Source: Dastarcus helophoroides
Taxonomy: Eukaryota; Arthropoda; Insecta; Coleoptera; Bothrideridae
Reading direction: 5' to 3'
Assembly (NCBI GenBank): GCA_028583605.1
Contig: CM053330.1
Coordinates: forward strand, 17,447,539-17,511,538
DNA length: 64,000 nucleotides
The translations under genes and the position numbers were made by a program. The notes beneath the pieces were generated by a model. The model was not told where the DNA came from. It saw only the letters and a program-made list of their open reading frames with translations, and searched no databases. Shown in pieces: positions 10,501-21,845 of this stretch. How positions within the stretch are numbered: position 1 is the first letter of the stretch; the number at the start of each line of letters is the position of its first letter.

Positions 10501-11381
10501 ATTTACACTTTCAAATTTTATTTTTTTATGTCTTAAATTTTGGTTTATAAATAAAAATGTTGCCTATTTTAATTTTATTTTGAAATTGATATTTTTCTGA
10601 AATATCGTTAATTTTACAATTTTAACTTTTTTTTTTAATTTTAAGTTTATCCTTTTTTTAGAGATTTTGATTATTTTTTGAAAATTCTACTTTTTTCTAA
10701 AAGCTTCGAGTTTTAACTGAAAAAGTTGCTAAACATTTTACCTCTGAAATCTTAATTATTCTCAAAATTCCACGTATTCCGTGATATGTTAACTCCAAAA
10801 TTTAAAAAATTTTAATTTTTTCTCTTAAGCTAGATGTTTAATTTAGGCACAAAAGTTTAATTTTCTAAATCTATTTTTTTTCAAAACTTTTAAATAATTT
10901 TGAAACCTTAGTCCTTTTCCAATTTTTTAAGGTTAGAATGGGATTGTAAGGGTTCAGTTTTTTCCTTTTAAGATACGAAACCCTAAAAATTGATATTTTC
11001 GATTTAAGACAATTTGGGTAATACAATTTCGAAAAATAAAACTTAATATAAATATTTAAAATTTTAAGGTCACCAAATAAAAACAGTTGTTCGGTATTGG
11101 ATAAAAAAGTCGAAATTAAAAAGAAACTTGAAAGAAAAATAAACAATACAATAATATAATAAAATAAAAACTATATGTTTTAAAGTTTTACTGAAAAATC
11201 GAAATTGCACGCTAGAAATAATAACTGAAATATTTGTTTTTATGTATGGAATATTCGTCTTAATCCATGAAATTTGTTGAAATAACAATGCCCAATTACG
11301 CTATTGTTATAATTCACCGACGATGTTGAAAAACGAAACCGGTTAAAAATTATCTAAAATTATTTCACATTGTGGCATTTT
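10501..11381. other. A/T motif-rich non-coding stretch
   Basis: Pyrimidine-rich on the + strand to about 10870, then mixed. Small open frames here are poly-Phe/Leu/Lys low-complexity translations without domains. Confidence 0.55.
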
Positions 11382-11597
11382 AATATTTATTGAAGTGAAA
11401 ACTTCTTTAGGCGTGTTTAGTGCTTTTAAAGAGGGCTAAACTTCTGGATTGGCGTTACTATAGCGTGTCACTCGCATGCGTTAACAACATACTCTACTAT
11501 TAATATTTGAGCATGTTGGAAATGAAAATAGAGTGACGCGAAATGAAGTTTACCTCCTCTCAAAAATCGCTCAACGCGCCTAAAACATTTAAATTGA
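11382..11597. repeat. Short foldback element
   Basis: Left and right parts are approximate inverted copies meeting near 11500. Both carry 'cgcctaaa' next to a 'tcaattt/aagtgaaaa' end, a 'gtgacgcg'-like block and a 'gcatgttg/caacatac' block. Single arms of the same family occur near 21770-21845, 36480-36600 and 54030-54165. Confidence 0.6.
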
Positions 11598-11994
11598 AAA
11601 AATGTGTGGTCGGCGATAGGCCACGTTTGACATCTCAAGCATGTGAAACCTGTGATATGTACCCTTAATCAACCAAAAGCCTTGATAAGTCCGCTTCTAA
11701 ATTGTGTCCTAAACATAACTATACGAGTTAAATGAGTTAAATTGATTATTGTACCTTGTTTAAATTGTGTATTAATTTGTGTATTATTTTAATTGTAGAA
11801 TCCTTGTACAATACAGTAGTAAGTACCATAGTAGTTTTTACATCATGCAACAATATTTGATGTTTGAAGAAGAATCGTTCGAGAATATGCTATTTTCTAT
11901 TTTACAGCCAAATATTTGTTATTAAAATAAAATAGAAAATATGGTACTCTAGTGGTCCAAAAATGACAGATGGCTGTAATAATAAGATGTTCAA
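11598..11994. other. Non-coding, no gene seen
   Basis: AT-rich. An inverted pair 'atattttctattttat'/'gctattttctattttac' lies around 11886-11942, otherwise nothing is recognised. Confidence 0.4.
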
Positions 11995-12264
11995 CATTCT
12001 TCTTTTTTCTTCTTCTTTAGCCCGTTCTCATGCATTCCTGGACATAGGCCTCCTCCATGTTTTTCTACCGCTTTCTATCTTGAGCATTCAAGATTCAGCT
12101 TTTGCCAGCTCGCCTCTGAATATCGTCACTCCATCTTGTTTGGGGGCGTCGTTTAGTTTCCCTGGGTCTCCACTGTATTATCGTCTTCGTCCATTTAATA
12201 TCATCTCTGGCGACGTGTTCTACCCAGCGCCATTTATTAGTGGTTACACGTTCTATGATATCGA

Positions 12265-12566
12265 CATATATGTAATACTTCTATATGGCGTGTTTTGTAC
12301 CTTCGATTGTGTTCAAAAGGCGCGATGAATATATATGTTTGTCTTTTTGGAGGACAGAATTTATTAACCAATCCCGCTTCTCGTCAGTTATCTTTGTTGT
12401 CATTCATTTATTAGGGTTCCCGCCCATCTTGTCATCTGTTCCGTTATAAACGAATGAATGCTTGTCCTCGAAAGAGTACGACATGTACTTTCATCTTACC
12501 TTTTTGACAAAGCATTTTGCGGTGCCGATTATACACGACACGCCATATAGAAGTATTACATATATG
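12265..12566. mobile_element. hAT-like MITE, 302 bp
   Basis: Perfect 29-bp terminal inverted repeats (12265-12293 and 12538-12566; outer ends 'catatatgtaatacttc') are flanked by an 8-bp duplication 'gatatcga' at 12257-12264 and 12567-12574. Removing the element and one duplication restores the RTE frame ('VVDI' to 'IERV'), confirming the boundaries. An 8-bp duplication and a CA start fit the hAT superfamily. There is no coding capacity. Confidence 0.88.
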
Positions 12567-12733
12567 GATATCGACGACACTCGTTCTCTCTCTAATGGCT
12601 TTGCTTCTGACTCGGTCTCTTAAAATGATTCCAATATTGCGCGCTCTATCGTTCGTTGGCATACCCTTAAACGATGCGCTCTGCTTTGTGTTAGCGTTGC
12701 TGTCTCGAGGTCGTATGTCATGACAGTCAATAT

Positions 12734-12924
12734 TGTAACGCAATGTAAATAGATGGAATAGAATTGTATAATTTAGTAAATAAAAAAAGTTTCTAGAAGG
12801 ATCTGATAAGCAATTAGTAAATAAGTAGTGAGTTACTGTTCAGTTGAAGTGTGCCGAGTTAATTTGCCAATAAAGTGGTATAATCCATCACGTGTAATCA
12901 ATCGAACCGATAAAGCCCGTAACA
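12734..12924. mobile_element. Solo LTR, 191 bp, within the RTE copy
   Basis: The block starts 'tgtaacg' and ends 'cgtaaca' (TG...CA), is flanked by 4-bp 'atat' at 12730-12733 and 12925-12928, and interrupts the RTE frame exactly between 'ESCIL' and 'TVMTY'. These features fit a solo LTR of a Gypsy-type element left after LTR-LTR recombination. Orientation is not decided by sequence alone. Confidence 0.75.
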
Positions 12925-13925
12925 ATATGCAAGACTCGAAGACTATCTGTTTCAGGTTGATGGAAATGTCTAGTTTCCTGAGGATATGGCCAAGTCTTTC
13001 AAATGCCGCCCATGCCCAGCCAACTCGTCTGGTGATTTCTGCGGCCTAATTTTTTTTGTCGAGCCTGATGTTGTGACCAAGGTACACGTATTCTTCAACC
13101 ACTTCAAGTATGTGGTTGTCGAGTGTAACCTGGATGTTGTCTGGATTCATGTTCGTTCGTTTGTTGAAGGTTCATCCTCAGTCCCACGGTATCGGAAACT
13201 TCTGTCAGCTCTCTTAACATATCTTTAAATTTTTTCTTGTCGGTGCTCATTAGGACGATGTCATCAGCAAAGTGTAGGTGATTCAAAAACTTTCAGTCGA
13301 TATTGATTACTTTCTGTTGCCATATCAGATTTTTGAAGACATCTTGTAGTGGGAGCGTAAACAGCTTCGGCGAAATAGTGGCGTCTTGTCTGACTCCTCT
13401 TCTGATGGATATCCTCCCGGTGCCTAGGTCTTCTTCAACTTTGATGTGGAGAGTGGCGTGTTCATAGATGTTTCTGATGAGGTTTGAATATCTTGAATCA
13501 ATCCTTGCAGCGTTCATCGCACGCAAGATTGCCCAGATTTTTATAGAGTCAAAGACTTTTTGGTATTCGTCGAATGCCAGATGGAATGGGACATTGTATT
13601 CAATGCATTTCTCGATCAGGATGCGCACTGTTTTGATATGATCGATCGTGCTGTAACCCTTTCTGAATCCAGCTTGTTTCACAGGTTAGTAAAAATCGAG
13701 CTTATTGTTGAGACGATTGGTGATTATTTTGGTTAGGAGCTTATATAATACCGAGAGAAGGCTGAGAGGTCGGTAGTTTTTAATGTTCGTTCTATCCCCT
13801 TTTTTGAAGAGGATGGTGACCTTAGAATTTCTCCATACATCGGGAATTCTTCCTTTTTCCAGGCATTTGTTGAGGAGCGCTTTGTCTAAAGCCTTTCCTC
13901 TAGTCTTGAGCATTTTATTGATATT

Positions 13926-16309
13926 ACGTGCAATAAATAAAAGAGAGTGTAAAGTTTAACTTTCATTATCAATAAATAATATTAGATTCGTTTCTACACG
14001 ACTACAAGTATCCAAACAAAAATCCTGTTATTTTTTTTTTGGTTAGGTACCGGTTTTCGGTACAGTTCCAGTTTAAAACTCTTATTTACAGGTTTTCTTG
14101 AAAAAATCCGAATTTTTGAATTTCGATTTTAAAGCAATATTTTAAGTTAAAGGTGAAATCTCAAAATTTTATTTTTTTTAATGCCAACATTTCGATATTT
14201 TGACCATACACGAGAAACTTAGAGGGAAAAAATTTGAAGGTCGAGATTAATTTTGAAACTTTGACCTTATTAATTTATTAATCTTAAAATTTCGAGTTAA
14301 AGTTAGATAGTTCAAAGTAAAATGTTTCCCCGAAATTTTGACTACAAACTTAGAGATTTTCAAAACTTCAATACAATTTTAAGATCAAAGATTATAAAGT
14401 AAAAATTTTGACATTTTCTCCACCGAAGTTAATTTTAACAAACAGCAGTTTGTAATGAACAAACACAAACACTACGACCACTACCTCTTGCTGAAAAAAC
14501 TCGTGAATTTTATATAAATAAATAAAAACTGTTAATTCAAATAATGTGTTCGGTGCCATATTGGGATATCAATTGCTGCACATTGTGTTGAAATGAAGTA
14601 GATGTACATATAGCGACAATCGTCAAAGAATAACAATAAGTTACCTATTGGGATATCGATGGCTGCTCACTTTGTTAAAATGAAGTGGATGTACGTAAAC
14701 CTGCAATTGTCAAAGCATAACAAAAAGTCACTTGGCATTGTCAAATAACAAATTCAGACAGAGAGAATAAAGCTTTCAGTTTGCTTATTAAATGGAAAAT
14801 CAAATGGCAAATTGCAAAAGGCAAGCGTCCGTTACTTAAACAACATCAAAATCACTAAAAAATCGCAAAAGATGTAATGTTTTCACTTATAGATACGTTA
14901 ATAACAGTGACGTTAAGATTTTTTTCTTAATTTTAAAAAATTACAGATTGGTGACTGCAAGTTTTTCACTTACTAATTTTGTCGAAAAAAAAAAACGTAA
15001 AGGGTCACTTTTTTGAGCTATGTGCACATACCAATGTTCAATGCTTTAATTAACATTTAAGGATATGCAGCAACCTCCTTTCCTATATCAATGTTTCGCA
15101 AGAAGTGCGCTCGTTAAAGAGATAACAAAAGATGTGCTCGTCTAGCCGCAATATTGGTTACCGCAGATTCGGGCAGTAGCACGTTTTACTCTCTCTATTG
15201 TATGCTTGGGCAGATGATGCTCTTCTGGTGGGATCATCAATGAAAGTGGGAATATTCAATTGAGGGAGTAATGTAACATCACAATATGTGCATTCTTATA
15301 AAAGCCAATTCACATGAGATTAATTTAGTTAGCTTTTAGTGGCCGTGTTAAATCGAGTAATTACTTTTTTCAGGTAAGCTTGTGCAAGTGATGTGACCAT
15401 TGAAGTGGAGCTTTATCTCTGCAACAGAGGATACGCATGCGGGCAGCTAAGTTTAAATTTGTGCATATAATAAGTTGTGAACGCATTTTTTTTAATATGA
15501 CTTCTATATTTAAAAACCCATTATTATGAATTTTTGATTCATACAGTTGAAGCAATTATAATTTTGCAAATATTTTAAGGGAGGGTGCAAAGAATACCTA
15601 CAACTCCATCCTGTGATTGCTCCAAAAGGAGGGGGGACAGTTAGATTTTTGTCTTAAACTATAAAGGATTTTTCCAAGTAGAGAATACAACATGATTTAA
15701 AATCTAGTAATATAGTTTTTTATTTTTGGTTTTTTGCCGATGTCTAATTTTTGGTTTTCTATGTTTCAATTTTTTTGTCATAGATGTGAGTCAACAAATT
15801 TGTTTAGAAAGTCTATTTTTTTTGTCTATTTAAATAATAATTTATATATTTTCTAAATTACGCTCGTGGAAAAATTAACACAATGTTATATTGTTAGCTA
15901 TTCTTTGGATGAATATTTGAAATTTTGCCTATAAAGGTCATTAAGAAATATCTAATTTTTGAAAATCATGCTTCTCTCCTAAAACTTTCCAGTAATATAG
16001 AGCAGCAAATCGGGAGTTGCACCAAAAACACTCCTGTCCATGAAAACAACATTTAATTAAATCCTTCTGCAGGAAGAAAACAAAATTTTAAATACAGCGT
16101 GATTGAGGGAGCCCTCCTATTCAAAGGAGAGGGTAAAAGTAATTATATGGACAAATATCAAAGATTATTGACACTGAATTTTTGCGAAAACTTATGACTT
16201 GATATTTTATTTTGTGTATTCTAAAGGGAGCGCATAAATGAATAGTAAGTGTTATTACTATTGTTATTACATTAGCTACTCAATTGTACTAAATAGTTGT
16301 CTAGCTGAA
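13926..16309. other. Non-coding, no gene seen
   Basis: Positions 14090-14440 are A/T motif-rich. A two-unit tandem repeat at 14560 is listed separately. From 14750 to 16300 the sequence is AT-rich with a few GC-richer islands (for example 15115-15250) and no supported frame or domain. Confidence 0.45.
14560..14735. repeat. Two-unit tandem repeat, period 87
   Basis: Both units start 'attgggatatc', share a 'gaagt(a/g)gatgtac' block and end in 'gtcaaag(a/c)ataac'. Unit A is 14560-14646 and unit B starts at 14647. Divergence is roughly one base in five by eye. Confidence 0.75.
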
Positions 16310-16730
16310 GTTATACATTTAGACCTTTTGAAAAATATTTGCATGGATTTACAAGACGATATTCCATTGAATATTAATTAGACAAGATATATGTACTTTC
16401 AGTACGATGGTGCCCTTGCTCATTTTAGTCGTGTTGTGATGGATCATCTTAACAATTTATTGTTTTCCACAGTGCTGGATTGGCCGTTCTGGTTTTTAAA
16501 ATTGGGCACCAAGGTCAATAGATCTGACTTTTTTTTGATTCCTGACTTTATCTTCCACTTTATCTTTAATTTATGCTGCAAAACGGAGCAAAAGTGAGGC
16601 ACCACTCGATTAGATTTTTAACAGTGCAGCACTCATAAGAGAAAATTGTTATTCACTTCAAGGATCTACCCGTGATTCATGCATCGAGGCTGAAGGCGAT
16701 ATTGATGAAAATTTAATAATTTAATTTTGA
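16310..16730 (+). pseudogene. DDE transposase fragment (Tc1/mariner-related type), decayed
   Basis: The + strand reads 'LLKNICMDLQDDIPLNIN', a stop, then 'YFQYDGALAHFSRVVMDHL', which matches the 'FQ.DGA.AH' block containing the second catalytic Asp of this transposase group. After a shift, 'WAPRSIDLTFF' corresponds to the usual 'WP.RSPDL..LDFFLW' block with the third acidic residue region damaged. Further on, 'ALIRENCYSLQGS' and 'CIEAEGD' resemble the C-terminal end. No N-terminal DNA-binding region or terminal inverted repeats were recognised. Clearly non-functional. Confidence 0.72.
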
Positions 16731-19396
16731 TTTAGTGGATCTTCAATTCATAATACTCGGGCTGCGATCCTTCTGCTAAAATTACCTAGTCTTTGTTTAC
16801 GTTAAGGTTAGAGCTAAGAAGCCACGGTCCAATACTACTTTACTATTAATATTATTATTGTACACAAGTATATTAAAATATAAAAAAATAAACTAAAAGC
16901 ATTTCTAGAGTCTAACTCGTCTAACATTCTGACAAAGTAATTTAACAACGACGTTGCCTATTATCTTAATTTAATTTCTAAATAAAAACAGATGTGTGGG
17001 TAAGATGATAAAATTACTCGAAAGATATTTTTTTTTTAATTTATCTTTGAACTGACTTCTATAACCTGCACTTGTGTATGAAAAATGCCTCTAGAAAGTG
17101 CTCTATTTAAAGACATAGTTTGAAGTCAGCTAGAGAAAAATCTTTTTTTTAAATTTTTTTCAAATTTCGATTAAATTCATAATTTTAACTTTTATCTCAA
17201 ATTTAAAGTTTGCACCCGAACATTTAGAATTTGGATATTCTTTCTAAATTCTGGAAGATTAGATGTTTTTTTTTAAGTTTAAGTTTCCTCTTAGCGTCCA
17301 ACTCTTTTTCTAACTGGCAAAAACTTTAATTCCTACGTTTTTTATTTTGGGCAATTTTGAGACTTATTGTTGCTGTTTAAATTTGCAATGTCGGAAAGCA
17401 TTTGACTATTTCGAATTTCGAAGAAAAGTTTTTGCTCTAAACTTATTTATCTTTTTTAATGTTTTAATCTTTTAGTCTTAAAATTTCGACCTTTTTTGGA
17501 AATTTTCAATTTGAATTAGATTTTTTGTTAAATGCGAAGTATGTTAATACTTTTACTTTTTTCTCAAAATTCAAAGTTTAAAATCTTGGTATTTACTTCA
17601 AACCCACAAATATTTTTTTAAACTTCGATTTTTTTCTAAAAACCTGGAAATATCGCCAGAATTTTTGTGAAAAATTTCAGATATCAAAATTCTGAACTTA
17701 ATCTTAAGTTTTTTGAATTTGGAATTTTAATTTGAAATGTCTACATTTAGAGTGGACAAACTCGTTCTAGAAAAAGTTTAATTACGACCTTGTTTATACT
17801 TAAAAATTAATCAAAATGCATTAATAAACATTTCTAAAAATATTAACTTTTTTTAGAAATTTTGAATTTCCAAACAAAAATTGAGATATGTTCGAACTCG
17901 AAATTTTTGGTTTTTTAAATTCAAAATTTTAGAAATAAGTTGACATTTAGAATTACTCTCTAAATCCGAAGAAAAAAGAAGCTATAATTTTTGAAAAAAA
18001 AAGGTTTGAAGTCAAAATCTTCTACAAAAATCTGTAATTTTCAAAAGATAAAATCTTTTAACAAAAACTAATAACACTCAACATTTTGTTTTGAAACAAA
18101 GTTCATAAAATAAACTTTGATATTTTCTGAAATTGAAATACAAAACTTGTCCCCTGAAACCAAGAAAGATTAAAAAACACAACAAAGGCTGAAACTTTTA
18201 GTGTTTTCTCAAAGTGTCCAGGGGATCTTTTTATATTAAATGTCTAGAAAAAAGTGAAAATATTTTGAAGAAGTTTGAATTTTGAACCAGTGCTAATGTA
18301 AAAATTTTGAAAAATAAACTAAAGTCATTAAGCTCTTTTTTTTCAAAATTTCGACTTTAATCTTGACATTTTTAAAATTTCGAAATTTTTTATTATAAAG
18401 TTAAAACTTTTTGAACAAGTTAAAAATTTCGAATTAAGTTGATGGGTTAAAGTTATTAAAAAATCCTGAATTTTCCAACTTAAGAATGCTCAAGTTTTGT
18501 GTAAAACTCGAAATTTATAGAAGAATCGACATTTTAGACATTATTTTTAGTAAATAAGTTCAATCACCATGTTAGAAAAATTATAGATGAAATTCATACA
18601 AATAACTTATTAAAAAATGTCTTCTCAAAATAATGGCTTATAAGAGATTTTGGTTTTTTAGTAAAATATAAATATTTAAAATTTTATTCAAATACCGAAT
18701 TTAAAATTTAAATTTTTAAATTCCAAAACTGTAAAACTATTATCACAAAATCCAAGTTTTTCTCAAAATTTGGTGTTAAATCTCCAAAAAACGCTTGTAT
18801 AAATTTCAAGTTCTTCTCAAAATTTAAATTATTTTTCAAAATGGAGAGTTTAAGCTCGAAAAACTTGAAAATTCAACATTATTTTAATAAAATTTAAAAC
18901 GTAAGATTGAAATTTCAATTAAAAAACAAGAAATTTCAAGCAAAGTTTAAATTTTTCTAGAAACGAAATCTCAGTCAAAATTTTAAGATTTAGGGTGAAA
19001 ATTCGAGAATGAACCCGAAATCTTAAGAACTTCTTTATTTGAAAATGTTATACATTTTCTGAATATTCTGATTATAACCTAAAATCTATTTTTTTTTATT
19101 TCGACTGAGATTTCAAAATGTTTTTTTTTAATTGTGAGTTTAGACGTGTTAATGCCTTTTACCTTTTTGGTGCTTTCTTTAGCTTTTCGTTTTTGCCTAA
19201 TTTAACATTTTGCTCACCTTTTTACCTTGCTTGATTGTGCTTAAAATCCGGTCTCTAATAATAATAAATGGCGCCAAATTTGAAAAAAAAAAAGATCCTT
19301 GCATTTCAGTACGAAAACAAAATGATCCATTAAAAATGGTTTTTAAAAAGATCGCACATATGGAAAGTCCAGTTCTATCTAGTGTAAAGTAAAAAA
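16731..19396. other. Mostly A/T motif-rich non-coding DNA
   Basis: From about 17140 to 19100 the sequence is dense in 'aaatttcga'/'tttttctcaaaattt' variants, first pyrimidine-rich, later purine-rich on the + strand. No coding potential apart from low-complexity frames. Confidence 0.6.
18128..18193. mobile_element. Fragment of the Penelope-type hairpin family
   Basis: 'cttgtcccctgaaaccaag' followed by a 'attaaaaaacacaacaaagg' segment is the left arm seen at 4974 and 29967, here cut off within the arm and embedded in A/T motif repeats. Confidence 0.8.
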
Positions 19397-19450
19397 ATTT
19401 GGGGGGGGGGGGCTGCAGCCCTCTGCCCCCCCCTGGTTACGGGCCTGGTT
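19397..19450. repeat. Poly-G/poly-C block with DNA-transposon-like end
   Basis: A G-run is followed by 'ctgcagccctctg', a C-run and 'tggttacgggcctgg'. Read on the minus strand the end is 'caggcccgtaaccagg', resembling hAT-type termini of the form CAGGGGCGTA. Only one end is visible. Confidence 0.5.
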
Positions 19451-21845
19451 GCTGTACATTATACAACTTCTAATGTTTAAAGTATATTGCTGCATTTATG
19501 TCGCTTCTGACTGTTACTTTCTATTTTTGTGACTTTCAACGCATGTGGTTTGTAAAAATAATCAGTATCAGGCCAAATTTGTATGCCATTGCATTTTATC
19601 TAAAATATGTCAAGGGGTATTTACGCTTTAATGAGATAAATTAAATCAGTACAATACCTGCGCCATTCAGCTAAAATAATGTGCTTGCTAATATAGTTGA
19701 TTCTAAGAAAATACACAATATAGTACAGTGTGACCCATGTTATAATCTTTATTTATTGCGCGACCTTAACCGGATTTTATTAAATTGTATAGCTGGTAAA
19801 CTGTATTTCCGAAATAAATACTCGCGAATTCCTACAAAATTCAAGATCTACGACTTCAGTTTTTACCAGTGAAATTTTAAGGATTCATATTAGGGATTCT
19901 TTTATAAAAATTTCGTGTGTGAATACCACTGAAAGCACCACCCTCCAAACTGGGCCTATACCGAATTTTATTAAAAATTTTTAAGTTATAACCATTTTAT
20001 GAACAAAGTCATACTCATTATATTCATAAATTGATTGCATAATTTTCAGTCAAGTTCTAATATAATCTGGAAAATTTCTTCTCAAACTGAAAATTTTAAA
20101 AATAAAATTTTCAATTTTTTTATTATTTAACCCTATAAATAAACTAAATATGTTATGATGTTAACAGAGAAAATTGTACCTAAAAATGTTAAAAATGAGA
20201 GGTCGCTATTTAAAAAAAAAACAAAGGAGTCTCATAATAAAAAGTTTCACATAAAAAAAAGTTAAACATTCGACTTTTATTAAATTCATTTTTCTCTAAA
20301 ACATGAGTTAAATACATTACTTTTTGGCACGTTGTATAATTACTTACACGAAGTGTTCATGAAATATAAAAACAGTAAAAATCGTAGCATAGCCTAGAAG
20401 TTCATGGGAATGTTTCATTCCAGTTTATGATTTTTATCGGAACGCATCAAGGAAATTAATAAAGAAGATCATGTCGTATAATGTGCAAACATTAATATTT
20501 CTTAAGATTTAATCGGTATTAAGAAACTTTGCCATTACTATTTATTAATCTGTGGATACCTACTTCCACATCAAGGGCATGTCGTGCCTTTTATAAATAG
20601 GGAAGCTGATTGTGAAAGTTAAATAAATAAATGCTCACTGTGCTCTAAAATTAAAAAACAATTACAGTTATGGGGACTGCTGACAGAAGTGAAAACCTAA
20701 AACTATGATATAACAGGTTTTTTTAATTTTCAAATTATAATATCAAAAATAAAAGTGTCATAATTTGTAAATTAGAATTGTTATTTCCAATTTTTACATC
20801 TTTTATATTTATATAGGATCTAGTCTTTGATCTTTTCTATTTTGGGTTACTGCATATTAAAAAACCTGTCGCACTATCTAAATTTTATATTTGCATAGCA
20901 ACATTTTAATTTGAATTATCTCTATACTGCAAATAATAAGTTACTACACTCTTCGTTGGATGAGTCAATAGGCATAATATGTAGAATTAATTTCAAAAAT
21001 TCAAATATATTATAACAATTTTATCTTTATGTATCTATCAACAAGTGTTTTATGAGCAGCTTTCCAAGCCACTTGTATTTGTAAAGAAATAGTTCATTCA
21101 GAAACAAGAGAAGGATACATTAAACTTTGGTCATAAAGAAAATAAAAATTCTTGAAAGTGTTATTAATTATTGATACCCTTTGAAACGCCATGTAATTTT
21201 AGGATATCTCCTTCTGGCTTCAATTAAACTGAGTAAATGTTCAAAACTTTTTTCGTCCATTTTTATAAACGTTGGCAATGGCTCCACAATTGTTTCCTTA
21301 TAGTTCCTAATTCATTGGATTTTAACTGCCTTCTTTGTAATGGAGGTCTCGCCCACTAACGTCTACTTATATAAATAAACAGCTACTACTAGATAATATA
21401 AAGCTGCTCATCGTTTCTTTTCAATTATTACTTGTACGAGATTCCAATTTCAAAGATAAATCAATTTTATAATAAAACAAATAACCTCCAAAATTGACAG
21501 CGTTTCCCATGAGGCGTGTTTTTATTGCAGTTGTCTCGCTTATCTCGCATGGCGCATTTCGAATTGACGTCTGCCAGCTTACCAGTATTTTGCCAGCGTT
21601 CTTTCCTTTCTAGGTTAAGCAATTTTGGAGAGTGAATAGGAATAATAATAATAATCAAATTAAAACACAATTTAAACATTTATAGTATACACATTTTCGC
21701 ACATTCAATTTAAATTCCGGTGCAGGGGCAGATTATCTGGCAAGTAGTTCAAATTGGCGGTTTTTGGTAACGCGAAACCATTCGTTTATCCCCTATTTTT
21801 AGTCGCTTAAGGCGCCTAAAGAAGTTTTTACTTCAAAAAATAATA
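19451..21845. other. Non-coding, with dispersed repeat fragments
   Basis: A repeat shared with 36.1 kb lies at 20672-20790. A 'caggggcagatta' hAT-like end occurs near 21723, and a single arm of the short foldback family ends at about 21845. No coding region supported. Confidence 0.45.
20672..20790. repeat. Dispersed repeat, copy 1
   Basis: The block 'gactgctgacagaagtgaaa' followed by 'actatgatataa' and a T-run matches 36077-36185 with scattered differences. The family has no recognisable coding sequence. A possible third member is near 44990-45100, matched only in its 'cataatttgtaaattgaaat' part. Confidence 0.6.

Larger units (their letters stand above)
11995..13925 (-). pseudogene. RTE-like LINE reverse transcriptase, interrupted twice
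   Basis: Minus strand, 5' truncated near 13925. Reading down: 'CLEKGRIPDVWRNSKVTIL', 'YRPLSLLSVLYKLLTKII', an in-frame TAA before 'PVKQAGFRKGYSTIDH', motif A region 'FDEYQKVFDSIK', motif B region 'GVRQDATISPKLF', a frameshift, then 'LHFADDIVL' (motif C, FADD) near 13260. After another shift come 'YVYLGHNI', 'GWAWAAFERLGHIL' and 'FESCIL'. There a 191-bp LTR interrupts; 'MTYDLET' resumes beyond it. 'RERTSVVDI' is then interrupted by a 302-bp MITE, and 'RWVEHVARDD', 'WRPRETKR' and the terminal 'MEEAYVQECM' follow, with the stop at 12017-12019 and a GAA-rich tail. The set of motifs is typical of RTE-clade LINEs. Not functional. Confidence 0.9.
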
